From Sulfurovum sp. (GTDB lineage: Bacteria; Campylobacterota; Campylobacteria; Campylobacterales; Sulfurovaceae): DNA of 39,780 nt. The notes under the pieces are model-generated. The model searched no databases. It saw nothing but the letters and a program-made list of their open reading frames with translations, and was not told the DNA's origin. Position numbers and translations under genes: made by a program. This document shows, piece by piece, positions 1 through 9,455 of the stretch. Where the stretch lies: assembly GCA_027045015.1 (NCBI GenBank), contig JALUBF010000008.1:1-39780 (forward strand), read 5' to 3'. Each line of letters begins with the position of its first letter. The first letter of the stretch is position 1.

Positions 1-88
1 ATTAAAATTATATATCAAACCTATAAATTTCTTTAAAAATATTGCAAATCGCCATATTTTAGACTAATTTGCTTTATTTGACTTTTTA

Positions 89-113
89 TAACATACATTA
101 AAAGTGTATGTTA
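89..113. repeat. Perfect 9-bp inverted repeat TAACATACA-ttaaaag-TGTATGTTA (hairpin or operator candidate)
   Basis: Direct reading; both arms match exactly, 7-nt spacer; upstream of ORF 248..781. Confidence 0.6.
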
Positions 114-247
114 TTGTTGGAATTTAAGGGTGTTTTATATAAAATGTATGATGAATAAATAGTTATATCCAAGTTGCCACATTATCTGGAAATTTGAATA
201 TGCCTATTTATGAGAATAAATTGCTAAATTCAATAGTAGGAAGATAG

Positions 248-781
248 ATGAATTCTGATATATACAATGTAATATTAGTAGGTTACTTTATAGTTTTATT
301 AACAGGTGTTATAAATGGATGGGGCAAAAATAGAAGTATTATTATTTATAAGGACTATGATGATTTAGGACTGACATTTTTAGTACCTGCTTCATTTGTT
401 CTAATAAATTTAATCTTTATATATCTAGGAGGGAATCAACAATTAAGCATGATAATTGGTTTAGTTGTAGCAATTGGATTATTTATTAAATTAGTTTCTA
501 ATACATATAAAGACAATAATAAAAATTTAGGTATAACAATTTTAGTACTTTTAACAAAAGTACCATTGTCTATTATTTGGATTATGAATCTTGTCCAAGT
601 TTTAAATCCTGATGGAAAAAGTTCTAAAAGAAGCAAAAATAGAGGAACTGCTTTAGTGATTTTAACATTCTTAACACCAATTATTGGTATGCTTGTTGTA
701 GAGAAATCTGGAAGTTATTTTAATCCTAAAAGTTGGTTATCAGGTAGAAGAGTCGGCAGTTCTGTTCGAAATAATCTTTAA
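248..781 (+). CDS. Hypothetical membrane protein with several hydrophobic segments
   Basis: 177-aa ORF, AGGAAGAT upstream of ATG; hydrophobic stretches; no family recognised. Confidence 0.75.
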   Translation: MNSDIYNVILVGYFIVLLTGVINGWGKNRSIIIYKDYDDLGLTFLVPASFVLINLIFIYLGGNQQLSMIIGLVVAIGLFIKLVSNTYKDNNKNLGITILVLLTKVPLSIIWIMNLVQVLNPDGKSSKRSKNRGTALVILTFLTPIIGMLVVEKSGSYFNPKSWLSGRRVGSSVRNNL

Positions 782-795
782 TTTAATGAGTCAAA

Positions 796-939
796 ATGCT
801 AGTAACATATAAAAATTTTGATAAATTTGTCAATAACTATTTCCAATACTTACCCAATGAAATTGAAAGGTGGAAACTCCCATCCATCCTCGTTGGGGAA
901 GAGCTAAAATCAAAAACAGTAAAGATAATTCTTACTTAG
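796..939 (+). CDS. Candidate 47-aa small ORF (MLVTYKNFDKFVNNYFQYLPNEIERWKLPSILVGEELKSKTVKIILT)
   Basis: Manual translation; below ORF-track cutoff; protein-like composition but weak RBS. Confidence 0.3.
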   Translation: MLVTYKNFDKFVNNYFQYLPNEIERWKLPSILVGEELKSKTVKIILT

Positions 940-1096
940 ATTTATTATTGACATAATCATCTTCATAGTCATCTAACAAATCTTTGCGTCTTTGTTCTTT
1001 ATCAAACTTAGATAAAAAGTTATTGCGAATGATTGTAAAAGTCATAAATGAGAATATAATAGCTATGACAATATATAAGTAATCACCAAAAGACAT
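932..1096 (-). CDS. Candidate 54-aa small single-TM protein (MSFGDYLYIVIAIIFSFMTFTIIRNNFLSKFDKEQRRKDLLDDYEDDYVNNKSK)
   Basis: Manual translation; ATG overlaps the TAA of the upstream trmL-like gene (TAATG); N-terminal TM segment then charged tail. Confidence 0.7.
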   Translation of the reverse strand: MSFGDYLYIVIAIIFSFMTFTIIRNNFLSKFDKEQRRKDLLDDYEDDYVNNKSK

Positions 1097-1590
1097 TAAC
1101 TATCCTTTAGAGTATTGGCTATGGTTATCTTATTGAAACCATCATAGTTTTGACGTAATGCGTCATATACCACTACACCTACACTTATGCCGAGATTTAA
1201 GCTTCTGCCCTCTCCTCCCATTGGTATGGTGATACATTGATTTGGATTGTTTAAAAGTAATTTTTCATCTATGCCTCTTGTCTCTGGTCCAAAGAGGATA
1301 TGGTCACCTTTTTTAAATGGTGCATTGAAGTAAAGATTGTCTGTTTTAGTTGTTGCCATATATGAATTTTTACCAATAGGATATGCTTTTAGATACTCTT
1401 CAAAACTCTCCCATACAACTAAGTCCAATCTCTTCCAATAGTCAAGCCCTGCACGTTTAACTGCTTTATCGTCTATATCAAAACCTAGAGGTTTTATGAG
1501 ATGTAGAGTTGCACCTAAATTTACACATAATCTACCTATAGTACCTGTATTTTGAGGAATTTGTGGTTCTACCAATACTACATTAAACAT
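1096..1590 (-). CDS. trmL: tRNA (cytidine(34)-2'-O)-methyltransferase, TrmL-like SPOUT enzyme
   Basis: Motifs EPQIPQNTGTIGRLC, LFGPETRGI, IPMGGEGRSLNLGISVGVVVYDALRQ. Confidence 0.88.
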   Translation of the reverse strand: MFNVVLVEPQIPQNTGTIGRLCVNLGATLHLIKPLGFDIDDKAVKRAGLDYWKRLDLVVWESFEEYLKAYPIGKNSYMATTKTDNLYFNAPFKKGDHILFGPETRGIDEKLLLNNPNQCITIPMGGEGRSLNLGISVGVVVYDALRQNYDGFNKITIANTLKDS

Positions 1591-2426
1591 TAAAATATCA
1601 CCGTTTTATTGCCATTTACAAATACTCTATCGTTAAGTACTAGAGATAAGGCACGTGAAAGAACTATCTTCTCTCCATCACGCCCTGCATTTTGCATATC
1701 TCTCCATGAAAAACGATGAGTTACAGGTATAACATCTTGAGCGATGATAGGTCCTTCATCAAGGTCATTTGTCACATAGTGAGCTGTTGCACCTATTATC
1801 TTTACACCTCTCTCATAAGCTTGTTTATATGGATTTGCACCTATAAATGCTGGTAAAAAAGAGTGATGAATATTGATAATCTTATAGGCATAAGCTTTTA
1901 CAAATGTAGGATTTAAAATACGCATATACTTAGCAAGAACTATATAGTCAAAAGTATGTTTGTCTATCTCCTCCATCACTTTGGCTTCATGCTCTTCTCT
2001 GCTGAGTCCATCTGCTGGAATATAGATAAAAGGTATATCAAAACGCTCTACCAATGGTCTAAGTACTTCATGATTACCTATAACCGATACTATCTCTGCT
2101 CCAAGTTCACCTGCTTCATAGCGTACAAGTATATCGCCTAAAGCATGAGACTCTTTTGTTACCATAAGAATAATTTTTTTATCTTTTGGTTCTATTACTC
2201 TTATTTGTGCATCTTTTGGTACAACTTTTTTAAGCTCATCTTTAAGCTCATCTATATCAAAAAGACCCGTAACAATAGTACGCATAAAGAAGCGACTATG
2301 CTCTTTATCTACAAATTCACGGTTATTGTCTATATTTAAATCTCTATCATAAAATACTTTAGAGATTTTATATACCAACCCTTTTGCATCATCACAATCT
2401 ATGAGTACTCTTGCACGTTTTTGCAT
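1590..2426 (-). CDS. purU: Formyltetrahydrofolate deformylase
   Basis: N-terminal ACT-like region plus formyltransferase-like core (NIHHSFLPAFIGANPYKQAYERGVKIIGATAHYVTNDLDEGPII). Confidence 0.93.
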   Translation of the reverse strand: MQKRARVLIDCDDAKGLVYKISKVFYDRDLNIDNNREFVDKEHSRFFMRTIVTGLFDIDELKDELKKVVPKDAQIRVIEPKDKKIILMVTKESHALGDILVRYEAGELGAEIVSVIGNHEVLRPLVERFDIPFIYIPADGLSREEHEAKVMEEIDKHTFDYIVLAKYMRILNPTFVKAYAYKIINIHHSFLPAFIGANPYKQAYERGVKIIGATAHYVTNDLDEGPIIAQDVIPVTHRFSWRDMQNAGRDGEKIVLSRALSLVLNDRVFVNGNKTVIF

Positions 2427-2436
2427 AATCTAAAAC

Positions 2437-3504
2437 CTATCTACTTGCATAATCTGCAACTATATCACCCATCTCAGAACATGTTACCATCTCTTTAGCA
2501 TCATAATTACCAAGGTCACCTGTACGGTACCCCTCTGCTAGTGCTTTTTTGATAGCATCATCTATCTTATTTGCTGTAGTATCTTCTCCCAATGCATAAC
2601 GTAACATCATAGAGGCACTTGAGATAGTTGCTAATGGATTGGCAATACCTTGTCCTGCTATGTCAGGTGCTGAACCATGAATTGGCTCAAACAGACCAAC
2701 CCCTTTACCTGTACTAGCACTTGGAAGAAGTCCAATAGAACCACTTAACATAGATGCTGCATCAGACAATATATCTCCAAAGATATTTCCAGTTAAGATA
2801 ACATCAAACTGTTTAGGATCACGGATAAGTTGCATAGCAGCATTATCTACATACATATGTGTAAGTTCTACTTCTGGATAATCTTTTGCTACCTCTTCAA
2901 CTATCTCTCTCCAAAATTGACTTACCTCAAGTACATTTGCCTTATCTACAGAGCATATGCGTTTATCACGTTTCATAGCTATATCAAATGCTACAACTGC
3001 TATACGCTGTACCTCTTCACGAGTATAAACCATAGTATTGTAAGATTTATCTGCATCATACTCACGTGGCTGACCAAAGTAGATACCACCTGTAAGTTCA
3101 CGTACCACCATTATATCAACACCTTTGATGACTGCTGGTTTAAGACTAGAAGCATTTACTAACTCGTCATATACCATAGCTGGTCTAAGATTAGCAAATG
3201 TTCCCATCTCTTTACGAAGTCCAAGAAGTCCTGACTCTGGACGTAGATGTCTCTCTAAATTATCCCATTTAGGTCCACCAATAGAACCAAAAAGAACTGC
3301 ATCACACTTCTTAACACCCTGAATAGTCTCATCTGGAAGAGGAACACCAGTCTCATCTATAGCAGAACCACCAAGTAACATCTCTTCATACTTAAGATTA
3401 AAACCTTCAGAAACAGAAACAGCATCAAGAACTTTTATAGCCTCATCAATAATCTCTGGACCAATACCATCACCCTTAATAACGCCTATTTTATAACTTC
3501 TCAT
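2437..3504 (-). CDS. leuB: 3-isopropylmalate dehydrogenase
   Basis: [40 protein letters not shown]. Confidence 0.96.
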   Translation of the reverse strand: MRSYKIGVIKGDGIGPEIIDEAIKVLDAVSVSEGFNLKYEEMLLGGSAIDETGVPLPDETIQGVKKCDAVLFGSIGGPKWDNLERHLRPESGLLGLRKEMGTFANLRPAMVYDELVNASSLKPAVIKGVDIMVVRELTGGIYFGQPREYDADKSYNTMVYTREEVQRIAVVAFDIAMKRDKRICSVDKANVLEVSQFWREIVEEVAKDYPEVELTHMYVDNAAMQLIRDPKQFDVILTGNIFGDILSDAASMLSGSIGLLPSASTGKGVGLFEPIHGSAPDIAGQGIANPLATISSASMMLRYALGEDTTANKIDDAIKKALAEGYRTGDLGNYDAKEMVTCSEMGDIVADYASR

Positions 3505-3506
3505 AT

Positions 3507-3998
3507 CTATTTGCTCTCTTCTATCTCTTTTTTTGCAAAGTTTATTAAACCACCTGCATCTACTAACTCTTGCATAAATTCTGGAATTGGATTGAATTTA
3601 TAACTCTTTGCTTGAGATATATTTATAATCTCTCCATTATCCATATCTACTTTTATAGTATCACCCTCTTCTATCTCTACAGCTTCTGGTAATTCAAAGA
3701 TAGGAAGTCCCATATTGAAGGCATTTCTATAAAAAATACGTGCAAATGTAGGAGCAATAATAGCTGAAATACCTGCCTCTTTAAGTGCAATAGGTGCATG
3801 TTCACGACTTGAACCACATCCAAAGTTCTCTCCTGCAACAATAATGTCACCATAACTCATTTTAGATACAAAATCAGGATCTGCATCTTCCATTACGTAT
3901 TTTGCCAATTCTGAAGCATCAGAAGTATTGAGATATCTTGCTGCGATGATTAAATCTGTATCGATATTGTCACCAAATTTCCAAACTTTACCTTGCAA
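3507..3998 (-). CDS. leuD: 3-isopropylmalate dehydratase small subunit (probable TTG start)
   Basis: [37 protein letters not shown] upstream of TTG. Confidence 0.93.
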   Translation of the reverse strand: MQGKVWKFGDNIDTDLIIAARYLNTSDASELAKYVMEDADPDFVSKMSYGDIIVAGENFGCGSSREHAPIALKEAGISAIIAPTFARIFYRNAFNMGLPIFELPEAVEIEEGDTIKVDMDNGEIINISQAKSYKFNPIPEFMQELVDAGGLINFAKKEIEESK

Positions 3999-4014
3999 AT
4001 TTTGTCCTTCAAGA

Positions 4015-4030
4015 AAGGGGTATGCCCCTT
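4015..4030 (-). promoter_or_regulatory. Hairpin in leuD 5' leader (AAGGGG-catA-CCCCTT)
   Basis: Perfect 6-bp stem, 4-nt loop between a TATAAT-like -10 (minus, 4044-4049) and the leuD SD. Confidence 0.5.
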
Positions 4031-4102
4031 AAAAATTTTCAAGATTATAGCCAAATAATTAAAATATATCAAATTTGAGCTAAAGAATGAGTGAAATTTC
4101 GG

Positions 4103-4140
4103 TATAATATATTACAATTATTTATGAGGTTTCACCTCAT
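4103..4140 (+). promoter_or_regulatory. rpoD promoter -10 (TATAAT, 4103-4108) and 5'-leader hairpin (ATGAGGT-ttc-ACCTCAT, 4124-4140)
   Basis: Direct reading; precedes SD AAGGA and ATG at 4157. Confidence 0.55.
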
Positions 4141-4156
4141 CTTCTCAAGGATACAA

Positions 4157-5986
4157 ATGGCAGTAAAAGATAGTATGAAAAGAATAGAAGCACTCTTTAA
4201 TTCTAAAAAAAAAGGTGATGTAGTTACACTTGAAAACATCGCTAAAGAATTCAATAGACAACCTACGGCTCCACAAGCAAAAAAAATATATAAATTTTCA
4301 ACTGATTCAAAAATAGAGATTATCTCTGCATCAGAATTTGCAAAATTTTTAACAGCCAAAGAAAAAAAGAAACGTGATGAAGCAAGAAAAAAGTTTATTG
4401 AAAGTAGCGAAGAAGATGGATTTAATCTAAATAAAGAGAAAGAGATTCTTGAGTGGAGTCGTTCTGATTCTCCTGTACGTATGTATCTACGTGAAATGGG
4501 TAAAATACCACTTCTTACAAAAGAGGAAGAGGTTGATCTATCAATGCGTATTGAAGAGGGTGAAGATATTATCATAGATGCTATATGTTCTGTTCCATAT
4601 CTTATTGGATATATTTTAAACTATAAAGAGCCTCTACTAAATCGTGAAAGACGTGTAAAAGAGTTATTTAAATCTTTTGAAGATGAAAAGGTATCTGATG
4701 ACGATACAGATGATAATAAAAAAGATCCTAAAGATAATAAACGAGTAAAACAAGTAGTTGATAGCTTTAAAAAGCTTGAAAAAGCCAAAAAAGATTGGAT
4801 GAAAGCACGTGAAGACTTAGATACTTTCTTAAAAATAGAAGAAGATCCTGTAGCTATACTTCACGAACGTCTTAAAATAGCATACAAAAAAGAGTTACTC
4901 AAAAAAGCTCTTTTAGAGTTAGGACCTACATCTAAACTTATCAATGAGCTTGTAAAAGCTATGGAGACAGCTCTTACTTCTGATGATAGTTTTGATAAAG
5001 AGTTAAAAAGACTTGAGTACAAATTACCACTATTCAATGATATGCTTAGAGAAAATCATAAAAAGATACTTAACAATATTATCAATATGGATAAAGATGA
5101 TATTATTGACTCTGTACCTGAGACTACAATGGTATCTACATATGTTGAGATTAAAAAACTTTTTGAGACAAGAGAAGCTTCTAAAGGTGGTTTTGATTTG
5201 AGTGAAGAGAAACTTCAAGATATATTGGGTCAGATACGTCAAGGTAAAGCTAAGTCAGAAGTAGCTAAAACACGTATGGCAAAGTCCAATCTTAGACTTG
5301 TTGTATCTATAGCAAAGCGTTATACAAACCGTGGACTTCCATTTCTTGACCTTATTCAAGAGGGTAACATTGGGCTTATGAAAGCTGTTGATAAATTTGA
5401 GTATGAAAAAGGATATAAATTTTCAACATATGCCACTTGGTGGATACGTCAAGCTATCTCTCGTGCTATTGCTGATCAAGCTAGAACTATCCGTATTCCT
5501 ATTCATATGATAGAAACTATTAACCGTATCAATAAAATTATAAGAAAATATCTACAAGAGACAGGTAAAGAACCAGATTTGGATACTATTGCCAAAGAGG
5601 TTGGACTCTCTGTAGATAAAGTAAAAAATGTTATAAAGATAACTAAAGAACCTGTATCATTAGAGACACCAGTAGGTGATGAAAATGATGGTAGATTTGG
5701 TGATTTTATAGAAGATAAAACTACACTAAGTCCAACTGATGTTGTCCTAAAAGATGACTTAAACAATCAGATTGATGATGTTTTAGATCAACTAAATGAA
5801 CGAGAGAAAGCTGTTATTCGTATGCGTTTTGGACTTCTTGAAGATGAGAGTGATAGAACATTGGAAGAGATAGGTAAAGAGCTTAGTGTAACACGTGAAA
5901 GAGTAAGACAGATAGAGTCATCTGCTATTAAAAAACTTAAACACCCTAAAGTTGGTAGAAAACTTAAAAACTATATAGAAGAGTAA
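4157..5986 (+). CDS. rpoD: RNA polymerase primary sigma factor RpoD (start revised from 4091)
   Basis: Sigma-70 regions 2-4: [102 protein letters not shown]. Confidence 0.97.
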   Translation: MAVKDSMKRIEALFNSKKKGDVVTLENIAKEFNRQPTAPQAKKIYKFSTDSKIEIISASEFAKFLTAKEKKKRDEARKKFIESSEEDGFNLNKEKEILEWSRSDSPVRMYLREMGKIPLLTKEEEVDLSMRIEEGEDIIIDAICSVPYLIGYILNYKEPLLNRERRVKELFKSFEDEKVSDDDTDDNKKDPKDNKRVKQVVDSFKKLEKAKKDWMKAREDLDTFLKIEEDPVAILHERLKIAYKKELLKKALLELGPTSKLINELVKAMETALTSDDSFDKELKRLEYKLPLFNDMLRENHKKILNNIINMDKDDIIDSVPETTMVSTYVEIKKLFETREASKGGFDLSEEKLQDILGQIRQGKAKSEVAKTRMAKSNLRLVVSIAKRYTNRGLPFLDLIQEGNIGLMKAVDKFEYEKGYKFSTYATWWIRQAISRAIADQARTIRIPIHMIETINRINKIIRKYLQETGKEPDLDTIAKEVGLSVDKVKNVIKITKEPVSLETPVGDENDGRFGDFIEDKTTLSPTDVVLKDDLNNQIDDVLDQLNEREKAVIRMRFGLLEDESDRTLEEIGKELSVTRERVRQIESSAIKKLKHPKVGRKLKNYIEE

Positions 5987-5999
5987 ACAACTCTTCTAT
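5975..5999 (+). terminator. Hairpin spanning the rpoD stop codon (ATAGAAGAGT-aaaca-ACTCTTCTAT)
   Basis: Perfect 10-bp stem, 5-nt loop; no U-tract. Confidence 0.5.
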
Positions 6000-6097
6000 C
6001 ATATCATAACTATCAAGCTACTGATACTTCAATTTTATATTAAAACAATAATAAATTTATAATTAAAAAATTAGATTATCTTAAGAGAGATTTCATT

Positions 6098-6143
6098 AAG
6101 GTAGTAAAGTTTTAACTTTACTACTTTAGTATAAAAATATACT
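6098..6143. terminator. Tandem hairpins between convergent rpoD and RND operon (13-bp stem 6098-6127; 6-bp stem 6128-6143)
   Basis: AAGGTAGTAAAGT-ttta-ACTTTACTACTTT (one G-U) then AGTATA-aaaa-TATACT. Confidence 0.55.
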
Positions 6144-6145
6144 AT

Positions 6146-7846
6146 CTATTGTTTATCATCTATAGTTTTATCAAAATCCATAGCTTTTGTATTGTGCATA
6201 AGCACAGGGACAAAGATAAGAGATACAAATACAGCTGCGACTGTACCTGATATAAGAGCAACTCCCAATCCACCAAATACAGGGTCACTTGCAAGTAGTG
6301 CTGAACCTAAGATAATAGCTACAGCAGTCAGTGCAATAGGTTTAGCTCTAGTAGCAACAGCTACAGCAATAGCCTCTTTTTTCTCCATATTCTCATGTAT
6401 CATAAGTGACTTAGCAAAGTCTATAAGAAGGAGTGAGTTTCTTGAACTAATACCCATTAATGCAATAAACCCAATAAGAGATGTAGCCGTTAAAAAGAAG
6501 GTCTCACTTGTAAAGAAGTTTGCTACCCAGTGACCTACTATCACCCCAATAAGTGATAAAAATGAACCTAACAATATGATACCACTAATAGCAAAACTTT
6601 TATAGTAGATAACCAATAATAAGAATATCAAGATAAGTGCAGCTATAAATGCTCCACCAAGATCCCTAAATGTATCAAGAGTTACTTTCATCTCACCGTC
6701 CCAACGCAATAAGAACTTCTCACCAGTTTTCTTATCTGTCAAATATAGGTCAAACATATATGTACTAAATCCTGCTTTTTTTACTTTATAATCTTTTGAA
6801 AATTCTTTTATCATCATATCTCTAGCATCTAGTAGTGGATAGACTTGTGAAACCATATCTGTCTCAGCTGTAACATTTACCATTCTTGATAGATCTTTAT
6901 GCATAATCATAGGATTTGATTTTACTTTATGAATAGTAACTACTTCACTCAATGCTACCATCATACCTCTTTGATTCATAAGATTTAATTGAGATAGTTT
7001 ATTCTCTAAAGCCTCTTTATTTGATGAGTTTAAACGCTTAGTATTTTTATCTAAAACTAAAAACATATCTAATTGATCTGGCATATTTTTACTATTTTTA
7101 TGAGCTATAACCATACCTTCAAAAGCAAGATATAAAATATTGTTTACTTGCTTAACACTCAAACCACTTTTAGCAATCTTATCTTTATCTACTATCAGTT
7201 CATATTTATCAAAGATATCATCAGCCATAACATCTACATCTACCAAACCATCTGTTTTATTGAAGATATTTGCTACTTTTGTAGATATTTTACGTATTTT
7301 TTTCAAATTATCACCATGAACTTCAAGCACAATAGAAGCCAATGTTGGAGGACCTGCTGGTTGTTCTACAAACTGGATAATTGTCCCTTTAACCAAAGGA
7401 GTACAAGCTTTTTTTACTACTGGTCTAAGTCTGTGAGTTATAAGAAATGATGGCTCTTTTCTTTCATGCTTATCTGTTAAATTTACAGATATTTCAGATA
7501 CATTCTCTGTGTTTTTCATACTAGAACCTTTTACAAGACCAGCATAATCAAGAGGTATCCCTTGAGCTAAAAAGAGTTCAATATTCATTACCTCTTTCTC
7601 TTTTTTTAAGATATCAATAACACATTGACTAACTTTATTTGTCTGTTCTATAGAACTACCTGTTGGAGTATCTACATATATAGAGAATGTATTATCACTC
7701 TTTCCAGGGAGCATCTTTGCCAATACCATTTTAGTAGGAAACATCAGAAGTGAAGCAAAAAATGCAACAGCTGTCAATATGATGACTAAAAATTTCTTCT
7801 TTTTATCACTTAGTATGCCATAGATGAATTTTTCTAAACCTTTCAT
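6146..7846 (-). CDS. RND efflux permease, C-terminal half (second repeat)
   Basis: MFPTKMVLAKMLPGKSDNTFSIYVDTPTGSSIEQT..., GISSRNSLLLIDFAKSL, TRAKPIALTAVAIILGS; matches the second half of AcrB-type proteins. Confidence 0.9.
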   Translation of the reverse strand: MKGLEKFIYGILSDKKKKFLVIILTAVAFFASLLMFPTKMVLAKMLPGKSDNTFSIYVDTPTGSSIEQTNKVSQCVIDILKKEKEVMNIELFLAQGIPLDYAGLVKGSSMKNTENVSEISVNLTDKHERKEPSFLITHRLRPVVKKACTPLVKGTIIQFVEQPAGPPTLASIVLEVHGDNLKKIRKISTKVANIFNKTDGLVDVDVMADDIFDKYELIVDKDKIAKSGLSVKQVNNILYLAFEGMVIAHKNSKNMPDQLDMFLVLDKNTKRLNSSNKEALENKLSQLNLMNQRGMMVALSEVVTIHKVKSNPMIMHKDLSRMVNVTAETDMVSQVYPLLDARDMMIKEFSKDYKVKKAGFSTYMFDLYLTDKKTGEKFLLRWDGEMKVTLDTFRDLGGAFIAALILIFLLLVIYYKSFAISGIILLGSFLSLIGVIVGHWVANFFTSETFFLTATSLIGFIALMGISSRNSLLLIDFAKSLMIHENMEKKEAIAVAVATRAKPIALTAVAIILGSALLASDPVFGGLGVALISGTVAAVFVSLIFVPVLMHNTKAMDFDKTIDDKQ

Positions 7847-9453
7847 TATCTGCTCCCTTTATTGTGATGGTGTTTATGTTTTGGTTTTTTCAAGAGTTTT
7901 AAACTCAAATATGGAGTAAATATGTATGCTATAAACAAAGATGCAATCAATGCTACAGGTACATTATATGGGATAGGCTTCATAAATGACCCCATCATAC
8001 CACCAACAAATGCCATAGGAACCATAGTCAAGATAATAGCCAATGTTGCTACATTTGTAGGTGCTCCAATCTCATCTGTAGCCTCTACAACTATCTCATC
8101 CATCTCTTTACTATCTACATCATGTGCATGAAGATGTCTATGGATATTTTCAATAACAATAATAGCTGCATCGACCAATAGTCCTAAAGATAATAAAAAT
8201 GCAAATAGTGTAATCCTATTAATAGTCTGTCCTGAAAGATATGCTACAAAAAGTGTAATAGCTAAAATGGCAGGAACAGTAAATGTAACTATAATAGACT
8301 CTCTCCAACCAAGTGCAAATATAAGCATAATAGCAATAATAAGAATAGTTATAACAAGGTGATGCATAAGTTCATTAACAGCTTCATCTGCTCTAACTCC
8401 ATAATTTCTAGTAACTAAATAGCCTATACCCTCTTTTGCAAACTCTTTTTTATACTCTTTTAGTACTTTAATTACATCATCAGATACAAACACTGCATTT
8501 GTACCTGCTAACTTAGCAACAGTAAGTGTAACTTGACTCTTCTCTTTACTAAGCTTAGCATCTGCACTCTTTTTAAATAGTATATCTGCTGTTTGAAAAT
8601 TCTGAATATCAACACCTTCAGTAACGGAAGCTACATCTCTAAGATAGATAGCTGAACCCATATATTGAGCGACTATGATGGATTTAACATCTTTTATACT
8701 ATCTATAGCATTTTTTATACCAAATATGACTAATTTATTATCTTTTGTATGACCTTTAACATCAGGCACATCTACAGCTACAGATTGAACTGCTTTCATT
8801 ATTTGACCTAAAGATAGATGATAAGCTGATAATTTTTGCAAATCTACTTCAATATTATATTGAGCTTTTCTAGCACCTTTTAGTGTTGTTTTTGCTACAT
8901 TATCTATGGCATTTAGTCTTTCTTGTAGCTTACTTGCTATCTTATAGAGTTTTATATCATCAACATTACTTCCATCTTTTGCATAAAAAGCTACAGTAAG
9001 TATAGGAATATCTATATCAATATCAAAAGGTTTAATTATTGGTTGCATAACACCTTTTGGCATATCATCCATACTCTGCATTACTTTATCATAGAGTTTT
9101 AAGTTAGAAATTTCTCTATTTTGACCTATATAGTACATAACATTAACTATACCTACATTATTTTTAGCCATACCATAGATATGTTTAATACCCTTAATCT
9201 CTCTCATCTTACGCTCTAAAGGATTGATAATAACTTTTTCTATCTGCTTTGGAGTAGCTCCAGGCATAGCAACTATAATAGCCCCACCAGAGATAGCTAT
9301 CTGAGGATCTTCTTCTCTAGGCATAACATTTAGAGCTAAATATCCCATTATAAGAATGGTTGCTCCAAGCAAAGCAGTTAGAGGATTTCTTAAAAACCCT
9401 TTAGCCAACTTACCAGCATAATCCTTTACTTGATACTCTTTTTTTATACTCAT
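7846..9453 (-). CDS. RND efflux permease, N-terminal half (first repeat), His-rich C-terminus
   Basis: NVMPREEDPQIAISGGAIIVAMPGATPKQIEK, GLLVDAAIIVIENIHRHL; ends KKPKHKHHHNKGSR. Confidence 0.9.
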   Translation of the reverse strand: MSIKKEYQVKDYAGKLAKGFLRNPLTALLGATILIMGYLALNVMPREEDPQIAISGGAIIVAMPGATPKQIEKVIINPLERKMREIKGIKHIYGMAKNNVGIVNVMYYIGQNREISNLKLYDKVMQSMDDMPKGVMQPIIKPFDIDIDIPILTVAFYAKDGSNVDDIKLYKIASKLQERLNAIDNVAKTTLKGARKAQYNIEVDLQKLSAYHLSLGQIMKAVQSVAVDVPDVKGHTKDNKLVIFGIKNAIDSIKDVKSIIVAQYMGSAIYLRDVASVTEGVDIQNFQTADILFKKSADAKLSKEKSQVTLTVAKLAGTNAVFVSDDVIKVLKEYKKEFAKEGIGYLVTRNYGVRADEAVNELMHHLVITILIIAIMLIFALGWRESIIVTFTVPAILAITLFVAYLSGQTINRITLFAFLLSLGLLVDAAIIVIENIHRHLHAHDVDSKEMDEIVVEATDEIGAPTNVATLAIILTMVPMAFVGGMMGSFMKPIPYNVPVALIASLFIAYIFTPYLSLKLLKKPKHKHHHNKGSR

Positions 9454-9455
9454 TA

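Noticed and set aside
860-920. Hairpin-like GGTGGAAACTCCCATCC...GTTGGGGAAGAG resembling an IS200/IS605 right end or CRISPR repeat
   Set aside because: Only one copy, weak stem, no tnpA/tnpB nearby, and the segment reads as part of a plausible 47-aa ORF.
2830-3162. 110-aa plus-strand ORF
   Set aside because: Antisense to leuB; composition (Tyr/Cys/Ile-rich) typical of a shadow frame.
4132-4575. 147-aa minus-strand ORF
   Set aside because: Antisense to rpoD; low-complexity Ser/Phe-rich translation typical of a shadow ORF.
7830-7870. RND split as a simple frameshift or pseudogene
   Set aside because: Not excluded, but an SD and ATG with TAATG coupling at the exact domain boundary favour two real genes.
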